From assembly GCF_004365175.1 (NCBI RefSeq), contig NZ_SOCE01000002.1:992001-1056000 (forward strand): a DNA stretch of 64,000 bases, in the 5' to 3' direction. The notes under the pieces are model-generated. The model was not told the DNA's origin. It did not search any database and saw nothing but the letters and a program-made list of their open reading frames with translations. Positions 16,090-26,800 of the stretch are shown here, piece by piece. The position numbers and the translations under genes are program-made. The first letter of the stretch is position 1; the number at the start of each line of letters is the position of its first letter. Source of the DNA: Kribbella voronezhensis (GTDB taxonomy: Bacteria; Actinomycetota; Actinomycetes; Propionibacteriales; Kribbellaceae).

Positions 16090-17205
16090 CTAGCGACGTT
16101 TGCCCAAGCCGGGTGCGCCACCGCTGACGATCCGGATCCTTGGGATGACCATTTCGCGCTCACTCGATCTCTTGCTTACACGCTTCTTAGTAGCGCGTTT
16201 GGGCTTGCGCTTGACGCGAGTACGGGGCTTTCCGTTCGACCACGGTGTGCTCAATGGCTGCTTCATGAGCTCCCGCGCTGCCCCATCTGCAGACTCGCAA
16301 CCAGTCAGCCAGACCATCGCCGCCCCCAGCCCCTCACGAAGGCCGGTTAGCGACTGCTCGTCGTGAGGGACGTCGAGGAAGTGTGATTTGATGCCTTCGA
16401 CGCGCTCGAACGAGAATCCGGCAACGAGCTCATCGCCATCCTCTTCGGTCCAAAGCCACACCGGCACGGCTCTCGGGCGCAAATCTCGGGTCTCAATGTT
16501 TCTCAGTGCTTTCACGACTGGCAGCCACAAACAGGTGAGGCCAATTGGGGACATTGGAGCGTCGAAAGCCGTCGCGGTGGCGCCATCAGCCGGACTTAGG
16601 CTTGCATTTGCTTGCCAGATTCCGTGCTCGTCGGCCTCAAGCCAGATCCATACCGGCAACGTCGGCCACGCTTCGTCCTCAGATTGCGTGTTGTCGGAGG
16701 GATTCGCAGATAGGTCGTCGTCATCGATGGTGGGCTCTTGCATTTCTGAGTCGGTGGGCTGGTCATGCTGGGAGGATTCAATGGCCGCGACAGCGGCCTC
16801 CACCGTTGGTTTCCCGGTCAACTGCGTGAGCGCCGTAGCTACTGCCTTGCGGACAGCCGAGCGCCCTCGTGCTGAAGTGGGCATGACTAGTTGCCGTGGG
16901 GTCACATCGCTGTTTCGGTCCAAGGACGCCCATTCGACTTGGGTGTTGCCGCTTTGCTCTATCCACACCCAGGCGGGCACCCAACCGGGCTCATCTCCGG
17001 GTTGGAGGGGATGTGCAATCGATTCCCACCAGAGCAGCAGCAAGGATGAGGTGTATGGCAGGGATAGGCCGACGGGCTCCACACCGCGGGCGTATGAGAG
17101 CTCGAGGAACGGCACGACCGCTCCGTCAGGTCCGCCGCATTCTTCCAGCCACATCCACCCCGTGACGGCTGGCCAATCTGCTTCGACTAATTCATCGCTC
17201 ACCAT
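16090..17205 (-). CDS. internally duplicated protein of unknown function
   Basis: 371 residues, no signal peptide and no family I recognise. It contains four copies of a module opening with W-x-W-(L/I/T)-E: WMWLEE at 17-22, WVWIEQ at 79-84, WIWLEA at 186-191 and WLWTEE at 250-255. Spacing is 62, 107 and 64 residues. Modules 1 and 3 share one kind of following helix, and modules 2 and 4 share another (TALTQLTG and AAMVWLTG), so the arrangement is A-B-A-B with a period near 170. An acidic linker (about 150-180) separates the halves, and the C terminus from 320 is strongly basic. The start is the ATG at 17205. The next gene upstream on the same strand ends 161 bases away, so the two may be co-transcribed. 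A binding or scaffold protein is a guess. Confidence 0.75.
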   Translation of the reverse strand: MVSDELVEADWPAVTGWMWLEECGGPDGAVVPFLELSYARGVEPVGLSLPYTSSLLLLWWESIAHPLQPGDEPGWVPAWVWIEQSGNTQVEWASLDRNSDVTPRQLVMPTSARGRSAVRKAVATALTQLTGKPTVEAAVAAIESSQHDQPTDSEMQEPTIDDDDLSANPSDNTQSEDEAWPTLPVWIWLEADEHGIWQANASLSPADGATATAFDAPMSPIGLTCLWLPVVKALRNIETRDLRPRAVPVWLWTEEDGDELVAGFSFERVEGIKSHFLDVPHDEQSLTGLREGLGAAMVWLTGCESADGAARELMKQPLSTPWSNGKPRTRVKRKPKRATKKRVSKRSSEREMVIPRIRIVSGGAPGLGKRR

Positions 17206-17366
17206 TTGGGGAGTTTAGGCACGATCGGTGAGGCCTGTCTGCCGATGGCGAAGGCGGGTTGCGCGGAGGGCGCTGCGGCTGAGGTCCGTGGAACCGGGTC
17301 AATCCCAGGGTGGGGGGCAGGCCGCGAAGGCTTCGTTCGATGCGGGCGGGGGCCGTGGTCTTGCGG

Positions 17367-18674
17367 TCAGGGCGTGTGAGCCGGAAGGACCAGGAGCGTC
17401 CCGTCGCTGTGCTTCTCGATTTCGATGACGACTTCTGCCGTCGGGGCTGCGGCTGCAACTCCCTCGCCAAGGGCTCTGAGTCGATAGGACGTCCCAAGGA
17501 GGCCGTCGACCTGGCCTCGAGTCATGACCTTGTCGATCCGGCCCTGCGGAGGCCGCAACTCAAGGGTCGAGAGTCGCAGGAGAACGTTGTCGACGCGTGT
17601 TTCCAACTCGTCGATCCGCTGGTGGTCGGCCCGAAGGCTTCGGACAAAGTTTTCAAACGGGTTGTCGGGGTCGCTCTGACCGGCTTCCACGCCTTGCAGG
17701 ACGACTACGCGACGTTTCAGCGCGATGGCGAGGGCCGCCAGTTCGACATGGGTGCGGAATTCGCCTCCCTCTTTACTGATGCCGCGGAACGCAGCCTCCA
17801 GGTCGGGGACTTCGACGCGGTTGTTGACTATGGCACCAAGGGCGTCCTCCCACTTCTGCACCCGGCGGGCGGCCTTCTGTGTTGCCGTGCTGATCGCGTG
17901 GACAGCCGAGTCGAGGCCGAGTGAGGCTCCGACCTTTCCGCGATCCAGCAGCAGCGCAGTGGCCTTGTCGATCGCGTCGCGGCATCCGTCAAGCTCGCTG
18001 CGTTCCTGCTCCAACTTGTCGTCGTTCAGCTTCTCGAGCAAGTCGGCGATGTGCTCGATAGCTTTCTGGCGCTGCTGGTCGGCATACGCGCTCGCGGCGA
18101 CCGCGATCGCCATCAGAACCAGAGGCGCGGCCACAGTGAACGCAGCTCCCGCAGCGATACCTCCGGCGGCGGTGCCGGCAGCCGGGGTGCCGGCGGCCGC
18201 CTTTTCGACGGGAACCAGGGTTGCCTTCGCGACCGCCACGTTGGTCGCGGCGTCAACCATGGTGCCGTACACCCCGTTCGCGATGGCTTTGGATGCCATC
18301 GGCTTGACGAGGCCCTTGCCGAGCTGCGCGGCAACCTTCGCCGGCACCAGCATGCGGTAAAGGACCTCACCGGACTCCGCGACCTGCGCGACCGCAGACA
18401 CGTTCTTCGCATTCGCTGCCACCAGGCGCGAGAGCTCCTGCGCGAGAGGGCTGAGAGCGTCGAGCGGCAGGCCCGTCGCGCGGCTGCGCCTCTTCGGCAA
18501 CGGATGGGCCTCGAGGGTCACTAGCGGGACCGATGAGAACGAGGCGAGCGCCGTGCGAAGTTCGGCCAAGCGTTCCGGGGTGAGCGCGCCTTCGTCGGCC
18601 ACCGCCGGAATGCTGGAGGTCTCGGCTGTGGACAGTGTCCAAACGGGCACGGCCGGAGTGTCGCTGTTGCTCAT
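17367..18674 (-). CDS. helical protein with Ala/Gly-rich membrane-inserting segment
   Basis: 435 residues, family not recognised. From the N terminus: an unstructured acidic stretch, a helical region, an Ala/Gly-rich hydrophobic segment around residues 155-200 (AAGGIAAGAAFTVAAPLVLM then AIAVAASAYA), and a long amphipathic or coiled-coil region (AIEHIADLLEKLNDDKLEQE). A second helical part follows, then a final region with TRGQVDGLLGTSYRLRALGE. The organisation recalls bacterial proteins that sit in a membrane through a glycine-zipper hairpin, but no toxin motif is evident. The ATG at 18674 follows an AAGGGAG ribosome site by about five bases. It is probably paired with the repeat protein downstream. 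Confidence 0.72.
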   Translation of the reverse strand: MSNSDTPAVPVWTLSTAETSSIPAVADEGALTPERLAELRTALASFSSVPLVTLEAHPLPKRRSRATGLPLDALSPLAQELSRLVAANAKNVSAVAQVAESGEVLYRMLVPAKVAAQLGKGLVKPMASKAIANGVYGTMVDAATNVAVAKATLVPVEKAAAGTPAAGTAAGGIAAGAAFTVAAPLVLMAIAVAASAYADQQRQKAIEHIADLLEKLNDDKLEQERSELDGCRDAIDKATALLLDRGKVGASLGLDSAVHAISTATQKAARRVQKWEDALGAIVNNRVEVPDLEAAFRGISKEGGEFRTHVELAALAIALKRRVVVLQGVEAGQSDPDNPFENFVRSLRADHQRIDELETRVDNVLLRLSTLELRPPQGRIDKVMTRGQVDGLLGTSYRLRALGEGVAAAAPTAEVVIEIEKHSDGTLLVLPAHTP

Positions 18675-18760
18675 GGATCTCCCTTGGTGAGGACCCAAAC
18701 CATAACTGCCGGCGCCGACAGCCGTGGGGGCCAGCGCGATTCGGGTTGGCGCCTCGTTGG

Positions 18761-20554
18761 CTACTTCTGACAGGAGTGGCTGGGGAGGTTGCCGGTGGTC
18801 AGGCGTTGGCGGAGGCCGGTGGCGCGGAGTGCTCGGCGGCTCAGGGCCAGGCGTACGGCGGTCTCGGTGCCGACGACGCGTACACGCTCCTGTGCGCGGG
18901 TGATCGCTGTGTAGAAGAGTTCGCGGGTGAGGAGGCGGGATTCTTCACCTGGCAGCAGGACGGTGACTTCATCGGCCTGGCTGCCTTGGGCTTTGTGGAT
19001 GGTCATGGCGTGGAGGGTTTCGATGTTGCCGAGTCGGCTGGGAGCGAAGTCGAGGCGGCCGCGGGAGCTGTCGATGCAGACTCGGAGGGAGCCGTCGGGG
19101 CGTCGGATCGTCACGCCGACGTCGCCGTTGTAGATGCCCAGGGCGTAGTCGTTGGCGGTCACCAGTACCGGTCGGCCGACGTACCAGGTGTCCCAGAGCG
19201 GGTCTTCGGTTTCTTCGGTGATCCAGCGCTCGACGGTTCGGTTCCAGTGACTGACGCCCCATGGTCCTTCGCGGTGGGCGCAGAGAAGGCGATGGCGGTC
19301 CAAGGCTGCCAGCGCGGTGTCGGCGTCGCCGGCCTGGGAAGCTTCCCGAATTGCCAGCGCATCGGGCAATAGCGTGGATCGAAGCGTTTCGCGGGGGTCG
19401 TCGTCTTCGATGAAATGCACTCGGTCGCCGCCGTCGCGCAGTACGTCGAGAACGACATCTGGCTGGTCGTCGCGGACAGCCAGTGCCAGCTTCCCGATCT
19501 CACCGCCGAATCGATGAGAGGTGCGCAGTTCGGCTGCTTCGATGTGGCCGCCGGCAACCAGTCCCTCGACGAGGTCGGCGAGTACTGCTCCCGCTTCGAT
19601 GGAGGCCAACTGGTCGGGGTCGCCGACCAGGATCAGCCGGGTCTCGGGCCGGAGCGCCTCGAGGAGTCGCGCCATCATCGTCAGCGAAACCATGGAGGTT
19701 TCGTCGACGACGACGATGTCGTGCGGTAGCCGATTGTCCCGGTCGTGGCGGAATCGGGTCGACGAGTCGGGGCGTCCACCGAGCAGCATGTGCAGGGTTC
19801 GGGCGTGGAATTCGCCGAGTCTGTCCCGGTCCTCCGCGCTGAGGCGTTCCTTCATTTCGCGCCGTACGGCTTCTTCGAGGCGGCCCGCGGCCTTGCCGGT
19901 CGGTGCCGTCAATGCGATCCATGGGCGGCGGTCCCCGGCGAGTTCTGCCTGTTCCGCGAGCAGGGCGAGCAGGCCGGCGACGGTGGTGGTCTTGCCGGTA
20001 CCGGGCCCACCCGTCAGAACTGTCGTCCATTGCCGGGTGGCCGTCTCGGCCGCGCCCCGCTGTTCGTTGTACGCCGTACCGGGGAAGAGCCGGTCAAGCC
20101 CTGCGAGCAGAGCAGCTTCGTTGGCGATGGCCGGCGAGGGTCGGCCGGCTCGGCGGCGAAGGTCCTGCTCGACTTGGTCCTCTTCTCGCCAGTAGCGATC
20201 GAAGTACAGGCGAGTGTCCTCGAGGTGGAGGGGCTGGGGAGCGGCGAGCAGGGGACTGGCTTTGATTGCCGTCAGCCATTCGTCCGGGCTAGGCCAGGCC
20301 AGCTCGGCGCCGTCTTCGCCGACCTCGTCCCGAACGCCGGTCAGGTCGAGGCAGATGGAGCCGGCGCGGACCGCGCGTGCTGTCAAAGCGCAGGCGAGTG
20401 CCACCGATTGGTTGCCTTCAGCAAGCAGGGTGGTGAGCCTCGAGGCCACGTGGACATCGGCGGCGATGATGACTCCGGCTTGATTGAAGTCGCGCAGGAT
20501 CCCGGTTGCGCCGAGCGCAAGGGTTGAGTCGAACTCGTCGATGGTGGTGGTCAT
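18761..20554 (-). CDS. recD: RecBCD helicase-nuclease subunit RecD
   Basis: 597 residues, a superfamily 1B 5'-3' DNA helicase that forms the alpha subunit of exodeoxyribonuclease V. Walker A is LTGGPGTGKTTTVAGL near 183, Walker B is VVVDETSMVS, motif III is LVGDPDQLASIEAGAV, and a late motif is MTIHKAQGSQADEVTVLLPG near 515. The start is the ATG at 20554, which overlaps the recB stop (ATGA). With recC and recB it makes the complex that resects double-strand breaks for recombination and degrades linear foreign DNA. The length and N-terminal domain fit actinobacterial RecD. Confidence 0.95.
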   Translation of the reverse strand: MTTTIDEFDSTLALGATGILRDFNQAGVIIAADVHVASRLTTLLAEGNQSVALACALTARAVRAGSICLDLTGVRDEVGEDGAELAWPSPDEWLTAIKASPLLAAPQPLHLEDTRLYFDRYWREEDQVEQDLRRRAGRPSPAIANEAALLAGLDRLFPGTAYNEQRGAAETATRQWTTVLTGGPGTGKTTTVAGLLALLAEQAELAGDRRPWIALTAPTGKAAGRLEEAVRREMKERLSAEDRDRLGEFHARTLHMLLGGRPDSSTRFRHDRDNRLPHDIVVVDETSMVSLTMMARLLEALRPETRLILVGDPDQLASIEAGAVLADLVEGLVAGGHIEAAELRTSHRFGGEIGKLALAVRDDQPDVVLDVLRDGGDRVHFIEDDDPRETLRSTLLPDALAIREASQAGDADTALAALDRHRLLCAHREGPWGVSHWNRTVERWITEETEDPLWDTWYVGRPVLVTANDYALGIYNGDVGVTIRRPDGSLRVCIDSSRGRLDFAPSRLGNIETLHAMTIHKAQGSQADEVTVLLPGEESRLLTRELFYTAITRAQERVRVVGTETAVRLALSRRALRATGLRQRLTTGNLPSHSCQK

Positions 20555-23500
20555 GTCGCGCTTCCGTCGAGCAGGTCGGACAACGCCAGCACGAGCGCTG
20601 TCGGGATCGGCCAGCTGAACACCCCTGCTGGGTGTCCGTTCACGTGTGGTGTCTCGGGTCCGCACATTCCGCGCAGGTAGAGGTAGATCACTCCGCCGAG
20701 ATGTACGTCGGGGTCGTAGGCGGGTAGCCGCCAACGAAGGTAGCGGTGTAGCACCACTGAGTAGAGCATCGCTTGCAACGGATAGTCGGAGTGCAGCATC
20801 GCGGCGCCTAGCTCATCCGGGCCGTACTCCGCGGATGTGGCGGGCTGTTCCGGGTCGCCGAGCCGGTTGGTCTTGTAGTCGACAACTACGAACCGGTCGC
20901 TCTGGCCGTGCGGAACTCGCAGTACTACGTCGATCGAGCCGGAGAGATAACCCCGCAGGCTCTGCTGGCCGAGTAGCGGCTGTTCGAGGCGGTCGGCGTA
21001 CGCGAGGAGCGGATCATCCGACGACAGGTAGGTGCGCAGCAGTGGTGCCAACTGGGCGAGTCGTACGTCGGTCGCCGTCGGATGATCGCCGCCGGCCAGC
21101 GGGATCTCGAATTCGAGTTCGCGGAGCCGGTCGGCGCGGACCAGGTCGCCGAGGGTCAGGCCGGGAACGAGCGGTCCGAGTGGCGTGTTGTGCAGCGGCA
21201 ACATCGCTGTGGCCAAGGCATCGGCTGTCACGTCGACCCGCCAGAACCGCAACTGTTCGCGAATCCGTCTGGCCAACTCGGCGTGCAGATCTGGCGCCTT
21301 TGGATCGGCCTCCTCGAGTACTGCGTGGACCAACGATCCGAATGTGGCTCCGGTCGGCAGCCCGTCCATCGGAGACGGGAGAGCATCGGCAGACGCGGCC
21401 TCCGGCATCGGGGTCGGATCGACGGACTCGTCCTCGAGTTGGCTCTCTTCGTGTTCGCTGGCGACACCACCGAGCTGCTGATCCGCCGCACGGATCAGTC
21501 CGGAGTACGACGTACGGCGCCAGGCGAGGTCGACCTCGCGGGAGAATCTTCCGACTGCGAGCCCACCGGGTAGCTCCTCGTGGACAGCCTCGGCCGGTTC
21601 GGTGATGGCCGAGTCCTCGACCACTGGCCCTCCAGCCTGTTGCCAGCGCCGGAGCCAGATCAGGACCTCGTCATCGGACGACGATCTGTCCAGTGTGTCG
21701 GGTACGACCGCTTCGCCTTGTTTGCGGCCGCGGAGGAGCCGCGAGATCCCGCCGTTGATCTCGTCCCAGGACGGTGCCCACCAGGCCACGACCTGAGATT
21801 GAGCCCGGGTCAGTGCGACGTAGGTGAGGCGGATGTCGTCGCCGGCCTCCTCGGCCCGCCAGAGTTTCTGGTTGGCCCGATGGCCACGGTGGCTCTTGCC
21901 GCCGAGGTCGAGGCAGCGGTCGCCGTCCTTGTGGAAGACCAGCAGCTCGGTCTCCTCGACAACGTGGCGGGTGAAACCGAACGGCAGGTAGACGACGGGG
22001 TATTGGAGGCCCTTGCTGACCCACACCGTCATGATCTGGACAGCAGCGGCGTCGCTGTCGAGCCGACGGGTTCGTTCGGTTGTGCGTCCGTTGCCGCTGG
22101 TCTCCTTCCGCAGCCAGTCCAGGAGGGCCGGCAGTCCGAATCCTTCCCGGTGCGCCGTCTCGTGGAGCAGTTCGGCCAGGTGCGCAAGGTCGGTCATGTC
22201 GCGTTCGCCGCCGCGCCACGCGAGTACTCGCTCGGTCATCCCGTGGACCTGTGCGGCCTCGAAGACGGCCGCGACGCCGCTGGTTCGCAGTCGGTCCGCC
22301 CACGCTCGTAGCGTCTGTCCGGTCCGGTCGGTGAGCTCTTCGCCGCCGGTCCGTAGGCCCGCAGCTGTCTCGCCGAAGAACATTGTGGTCGCCGCGGCAC
22401 GGACCAGCCCGGAGCGATGGGGCTGCTCGAAGGCCTCGAGCAGGCACAGCCAGTCCTTGGCGGCCTCCGACGCGAAGATGTCGAGGTCACCGGAGTAGAC
22501 GGCAGGGATTCCGGCCCGGGCCAGTTCCTCCCGGCAGACCCGCGCGTCCTTGTGCGTCTCGACGATCACCGCGATGTCACCGGCGCGGAGCGGCCGGCCG
22601 TCGTATGTTGCGTCGGCGGCGAGCAGGCCGCCGATATCGCCGGCCAGGTCGCGAGCGATGTAGCTGCGGAGGTCGTCCATCGGAATGCTCTTGCGCCGGG
22701 GCGAGCCGAACTGTTCCCTGCGGGCGACCCGGAGCCGGAACGGCGCGGCGGACGGCGCTCCGGCGAGCCGGCTGCCCTGGTGGTGGGCGGCAACCGGGTG
22801 AACGACGATGCCGGGGTCGCCGAGTTGGGCGCCGCCGAGGACAACCTGGAGAGACTCGACCAGTGGCTGGTCACTACGCCAGTTGGTGTCGAGGGTGCGG
22901 CGTTGCCCGGCGGTGGCTGCGGCCGTGAGGTAGGTCGCGATGTCCCCGCCGCGGAAGGCATAGATGGCCTGTTTGGGGTCGCCGATCAGGACCAGTGTGC
23001 TGTGCCCGTTGAAGGCGGTGTCGATGACCTTCCATTGCACCGGGTCGGTGTCTTGGAACTCGTCGACCATCACCACTGACCATCGGCGTTGCATCTGCCG
23101 TCGGGCTGGTGCTTCGGGATCTTCCAGCGCGGCGGCGAGGCGGGTGAGCAGGTCGTCGTAGCCGAGGATGCCGAGGCGACGTTTGCGGTGCTCCATCTCG
23201 GCGAGTACGGCGTGCGCGAACTCGACCCGGACTCCCTCGGGAGAGGCGTCGGCGTACTCGTCCGGAACCAGCCGGGTGTGCGGGTTGCTGACCGCCTTCA
23301 GCGCGATCTCGAGGGCGGTGCCCCGAGTGATGGGCGGCTGGTCCGCGGAACCCCCGAAGAGGTTGAGGTAGAGGTCGTCGACCACCTCGGTGACGAGGTC
23401 CCTGAGGTCGTCGACCAGTGTGACGCCGGTGTCGGTGTCACCGGCGACGCCGAGCGAGCGTAGTACGAGCTGGCAGAACTGGTGGGTGGTGGCGATGGTG

Positions 23501-23847
23501 GCCGCGTCGAAGTTGGCCAGTGCATCGCGAACGCGTGAGTGCCGTAAGGCGATGTCGTCGGTGGTGCCGTTGACGAGGTGGCCGAGTAGACCCGGGTCGT
23601 CCAGCCAGTTGGTCGGGTCGGACAGGGCGAGTTCGGCGTCGAGCAGTTGGGTGCGGACGCGTTCGCGGAGTTCCTGGCTGGCCGCGCGCCCGAAGGTGAT
23701 CAGCAACATCTGATCGAGCCTGGCCCGCCCCTCGGCCACGAAGCGGGTGACGAGCCCAGCCAATGCATAGGTCTTGCCGGTTCCGGCACTCGCCTCCAAG
23801 ACGGTGGTTCCGGTCGGTAGTTCTCCGAGCAGATCGAAGGGTTTCAT
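20551..23847 (-). CDS. recB: RecBCD helicase-nuclease subunit RecB
   Basis: 1098 residues, a UvrD-type 3'-5' helicase fused to a C-terminal nuclease. Motifs: Walker A VLEASAGTGKTYALAGL near 20-35, Walker B VMVDEFQDTDPVQW, LIGDPKQAIYAFRGGD, and the C-terminal nuclease signature VVVDYKTNRLG near 985 that marks active RecB/AddA-family nucleases. All are intact. The ATG at 23847 shares one base with the recC stop. A GTG one codon earlier is an alternative. It ends four bases inside recD, so the three genes are translationally coupled. Confidence 0.95.
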   Translation of the reverse strand: MKPFDLLGELPTGTTVLEASAGTGKTYALAGLVTRFVAEGRARLDQMLLITFGRAASQELRERVRTQLLDAELALSDPTNWLDDPGLLGHLVNGTTDDIALRHSRVRDALANFDAATIATTHQFCQLVLRSLGVAGDTDTGVTLVDDLRDLVTEVVDDLYLNLFGGSADQPPITRGTALEIALKAVSNPHTRLVPDEYADASPEGVRVEFAHAVLAEMEHRKRRLGILGYDDLLTRLAAALEDPEAPARRQMQRRWSVVMVDEFQDTDPVQWKVIDTAFNGHSTLVLIGDPKQAIYAFRGGDIATYLTAAATAGQRRTLDTNWRSDQPLVESLQVVLGGAQLGDPGIVVHPVAAHHQGSRLAGAPSAAPFRLRVARREQFGSPRRKSIPMDDLRSYIARDLAGDIGGLLAADATYDGRPLRAGDIAVIVETHKDARVCREELARAGIPAVYSGDLDIFASEAAKDWLCLLEAFEQPHRSGLVRAAATTMFFGETAAGLRTGGEELTDRTGQTLRAWADRLRTSGVAAVFEAAQVHGMTERVLAWRGGERDMTDLAHLAELLHETAHREGFGLPALLDWLRKETSGNGRTTERTRRLDSDAAAVQIMTVWVSKGLQYPVVYLPFGFTRHVVEETELLVFHKDGDRCLDLGGKSHRGHRANQKLWRAEEAGDDIRLTYVALTRAQSQVVAWWAPSWDEINGGISRLLRGRKQGEAVVPDTLDRSSSDDEVLIWLRRWQQAGGPVVEDSAITEPAEAVHEELPGGLAVGRFSREVDLAWRRTSYSGLIRAADQQLGGVASEHEESQLEDESVDPTPMPEAASADALPSPMDGLPTGATFGSLVHAVLEEADPKAPDLHAELARRIREQLRFWRVDVTADALATAMLPLHNTPLGPLVPGLTLGDLVRADRLRELEFEIPLAGGDHPTATDVRLAQLAPLLRTYLSSDDPLLAYADRLEQPLLGQQSLRGYLSGSIDVVLRVPHGQSDRFVVVDYKTNRLGDPEQPATSAEYGPDELGAAMLHSDYPLQAMLYSVVLHRYLRWRLPAYDPDVHLGGVIYLYLRGMCGPETPHVNGHPAGVFSWPIPTALVLALSDLLDGSAT

Positions 23848-26800
23848 CACGTCACCGCTTGCTCGAAGCGAAGCATCGGCTCCCAGAGCCGGGCGGCATA
23901 GGCGCCGAGCCGGGTCGGTTCGCCTGGGAGCTCCTCATCGGGACGCGTCGCGTCCAGCAGTACGTCGAGCTGTGTGTAGGGACCCCAGACCCGAACGTGC
24001 GCCAGGTCGGCGTTCTCACCGTCGTACGCGGCCGGGCGCCAGCGCCGACCGGCCGCCATAGCCGGGTCGTCGCCGCTGCGGCGTGCCTCGTACCAGGCGA
24101 GCGAAGTCTTGAGCGGCAGCGGAAGGGGCTCGCGTCGACCCGCGTCGTAGATAGCGGCCAGGTCGGCAAGCAGCGCACGTGCTTCCGGGCCGACCGGACC
24201 GAGGAGCCGGCTCGCCGGACTGTTCCGTCCCCGCCCGATGACCAGAGCTGTCCAGTTGTGATCCTCGTCGTTGGCGGAAAGGGCGAGCAGCTGGATCCAT
24301 GAGGACAACAGCTGCCTGGCATCGAGCCGGGAGAATCCGACCGAGACCAGCCGGTGACCGTGGACGCTCGGCACAGTGCCGGTAAGCCGCCGGCCGCCAC
24401 CGAGGTCGATGTCCAGGTCGAAGGCCCTGGGGCTGGTCAGCCGGTGCCGGTGGGCAGCGATCGCGAGCTGCTTGGCTTCGTCGCGGACGGCGGTTGCGGT
24501 CCGCCAGCCGAGTCGTCCGGGTGGCAGAGTGCCTCGCCGCCACTCTGCTTGCAGCGCGTCATTCGGATTGACGCCGGCAAGCATGTCGCGGAGCAGCCGG
24601 TCGCCGACCGACCATTTCTGGAGGTTGTCGATCTCCACCGGCATCTCGTCCGAGAGGCCGTCGACCTCCCACGGCAGGGTCAGGTCGAGAGCTCTGAAAT
24701 AGCCCTTCACGGGATGCCGGAAGAACGCCAACAGGTCGGCCAACGCGATGTCCTCGCTGCTGACCACTGCCAGTTGTCCGGCCAGAAACTCTGGTCGTGG
24801 TGGCCGGAGTCCCGAAGCAGCTCGCGCTGCGACCAGCGCGGTTGGGTCGAAGGTGAAGGGCCCGGGTGTGCCGAGCTGTCCTGGTTCGAGGTTCTTACGG
24901 TCGAAGGGCTGAAGCGGGTGGTTGACCAGCACCGCTTCCCGGACGCTTGACTCGGTGGTGCGGTCCAGGACGTCGAGGAGTTCGCCCAGAGGGACTGCGG
25001 GTGGCCGTCGTTGTCCGGAGTACTCGTTGGCGCCGGTGTAGGTGATCACCAAGGACTCGGTGGCGGCAAGGACTGCGTCCAGCAGCAGTTGGCGATCCTC
25101 GCTGCGGACGTCACGTTCGCCCGTGAGCGGGGTCCGGGCCAGTACGTCGTCCCCGTCGGCGAGACCGGACCGCGGGAAGATGCCGTCGTCGAGCCCCAGC
25201 AGACAGACCACGCGATGCGGGACCGATCGCATCGGCACCATCGTGCAGATGGTCAGTGTGCCGGTCCGGAAGCTGACGCGACTCGGGCGGCCGGCCAGAT
25301 GACTGGACAAGAGGGCCCTGATGTCGGGGAGCCTCAGCGGTGTCTGCGCCAGCTGACCGGCGTCGGCGGCGACCTCGGCGAACTCGCGATGCACCTGGCT
25401 GACCTGCCAGTTGTCATCGGGGACTACCCGGGTCAGCTGATCGATGCTCTCCCGCAACGCGTCGAGCCAGTCTGCGAGTGGACGCCTGCCATCGAGTCGC
25501 TTGGTTGCCGCCTGCAACCGATCGACGTACTCCGCGAACCGGCCGGCCAGCTCGATCCGGGTGCTGCCGACATCGTCGAGCGGCAGGGTCGTGTCGATCC
25601 AGGCGTGCGCATCGGCCGACATCGCCACCCCGGCGAGGATCCGGTCGATGCCGAAGCGCCACGTGTTCTGTCGGTAATCGGCCAGGCCGTACGGTGCGCG
25701 CTGATCCTGGTCGAATGCCCAGCGGACGCCCGATTCGCGGACCCAGGCGGTGATGGTGTCCAGATCGTCATCGGTGAACCGGAAGCGGCGGCGTACCGGC
25801 TCGGTCTGTGCCAGGTCGAGCAACTGGCTGGCGGTCGCTCTGCTGCCGGCGACCCCGAGCAGCTGGGACGCGACACCGAGCAGGGGATTGGTCTGAGTGA
25901 GCGACCGGTCGGCCAGCTGCACCCGCAACCGATGCGCCGGGTGGCCGTCATTGCGGAGGTCTCCGAGGCCGAAGCGAGCGCTGATCAATGGCGCGTACGT
26001 CTCGATGTCGGGGCACATGACGATGATGTCGCGGGGTTCCAGCGTGTGGTCTGCCTGGAGCATCCCCAGAAGGACCTCGCGCAGTACATCGACTTGCCGC
26101 GCCGCGCCGTGGCAGGCGTGGACCTGAACGCTGCGGTCACCGGCCGCCAGGCGGCGGCCATCGGGAGCGAGAGTGTTGCTGCGCAAGTCGTTCTGCAGCC
26201 AGCCGAGAAGCGTGTTGGGTTCTGGTGGCGATGGAAGGTGGACATCGGTGGTCGATGCGCCGGCCAGGGTTGATTGAAGCTCGCGGCTGTCCCGCCCGAG
26301 GGTCGCCAGGAGCGGATGCTCGGCCTGTTGATGGCTGGTGTCGGAGGCACGGTCGCCTGTCGCGGTGCGAACTGTTTTCAACCGTTCCCAGAGGGCGCTG
26401 CTGGGGTGGGGGAGCCACAGGTGTATGTCGCGGTGCTCGGCCAGCGCGGAGAGCAGTTCGACCTCGGTGACCGGGATCCTGTTGTGTCCGAACAGCGAGA
26501 GTCGTGCAGGCAGGTCGAGAGACTCCGGTCGGTCGCGGAGCTGGGCGAGCGTGTCGGAGTGGCGGATGTTCGGCGGGGGTGCGTCGATTCGATCGACCAG
26601 TCGCCGCCAGAGCTCGGGCTGCCAGGCCAGATCGTCATCGATCGCCTCACCGCGGCCGTCAGTGTCGCGTCCGTTGCTCCAGTCCGCGAGGACGGTTGGC
26701 CGCTGTACGGCGTACGACGCGAAGAGCCGCGCCAGCCGCGCGGCAACGGCGTACCGGCGGCCCTGACGTAGCTCGGCCTCCGCGCCTGTGTCGAAATGGC

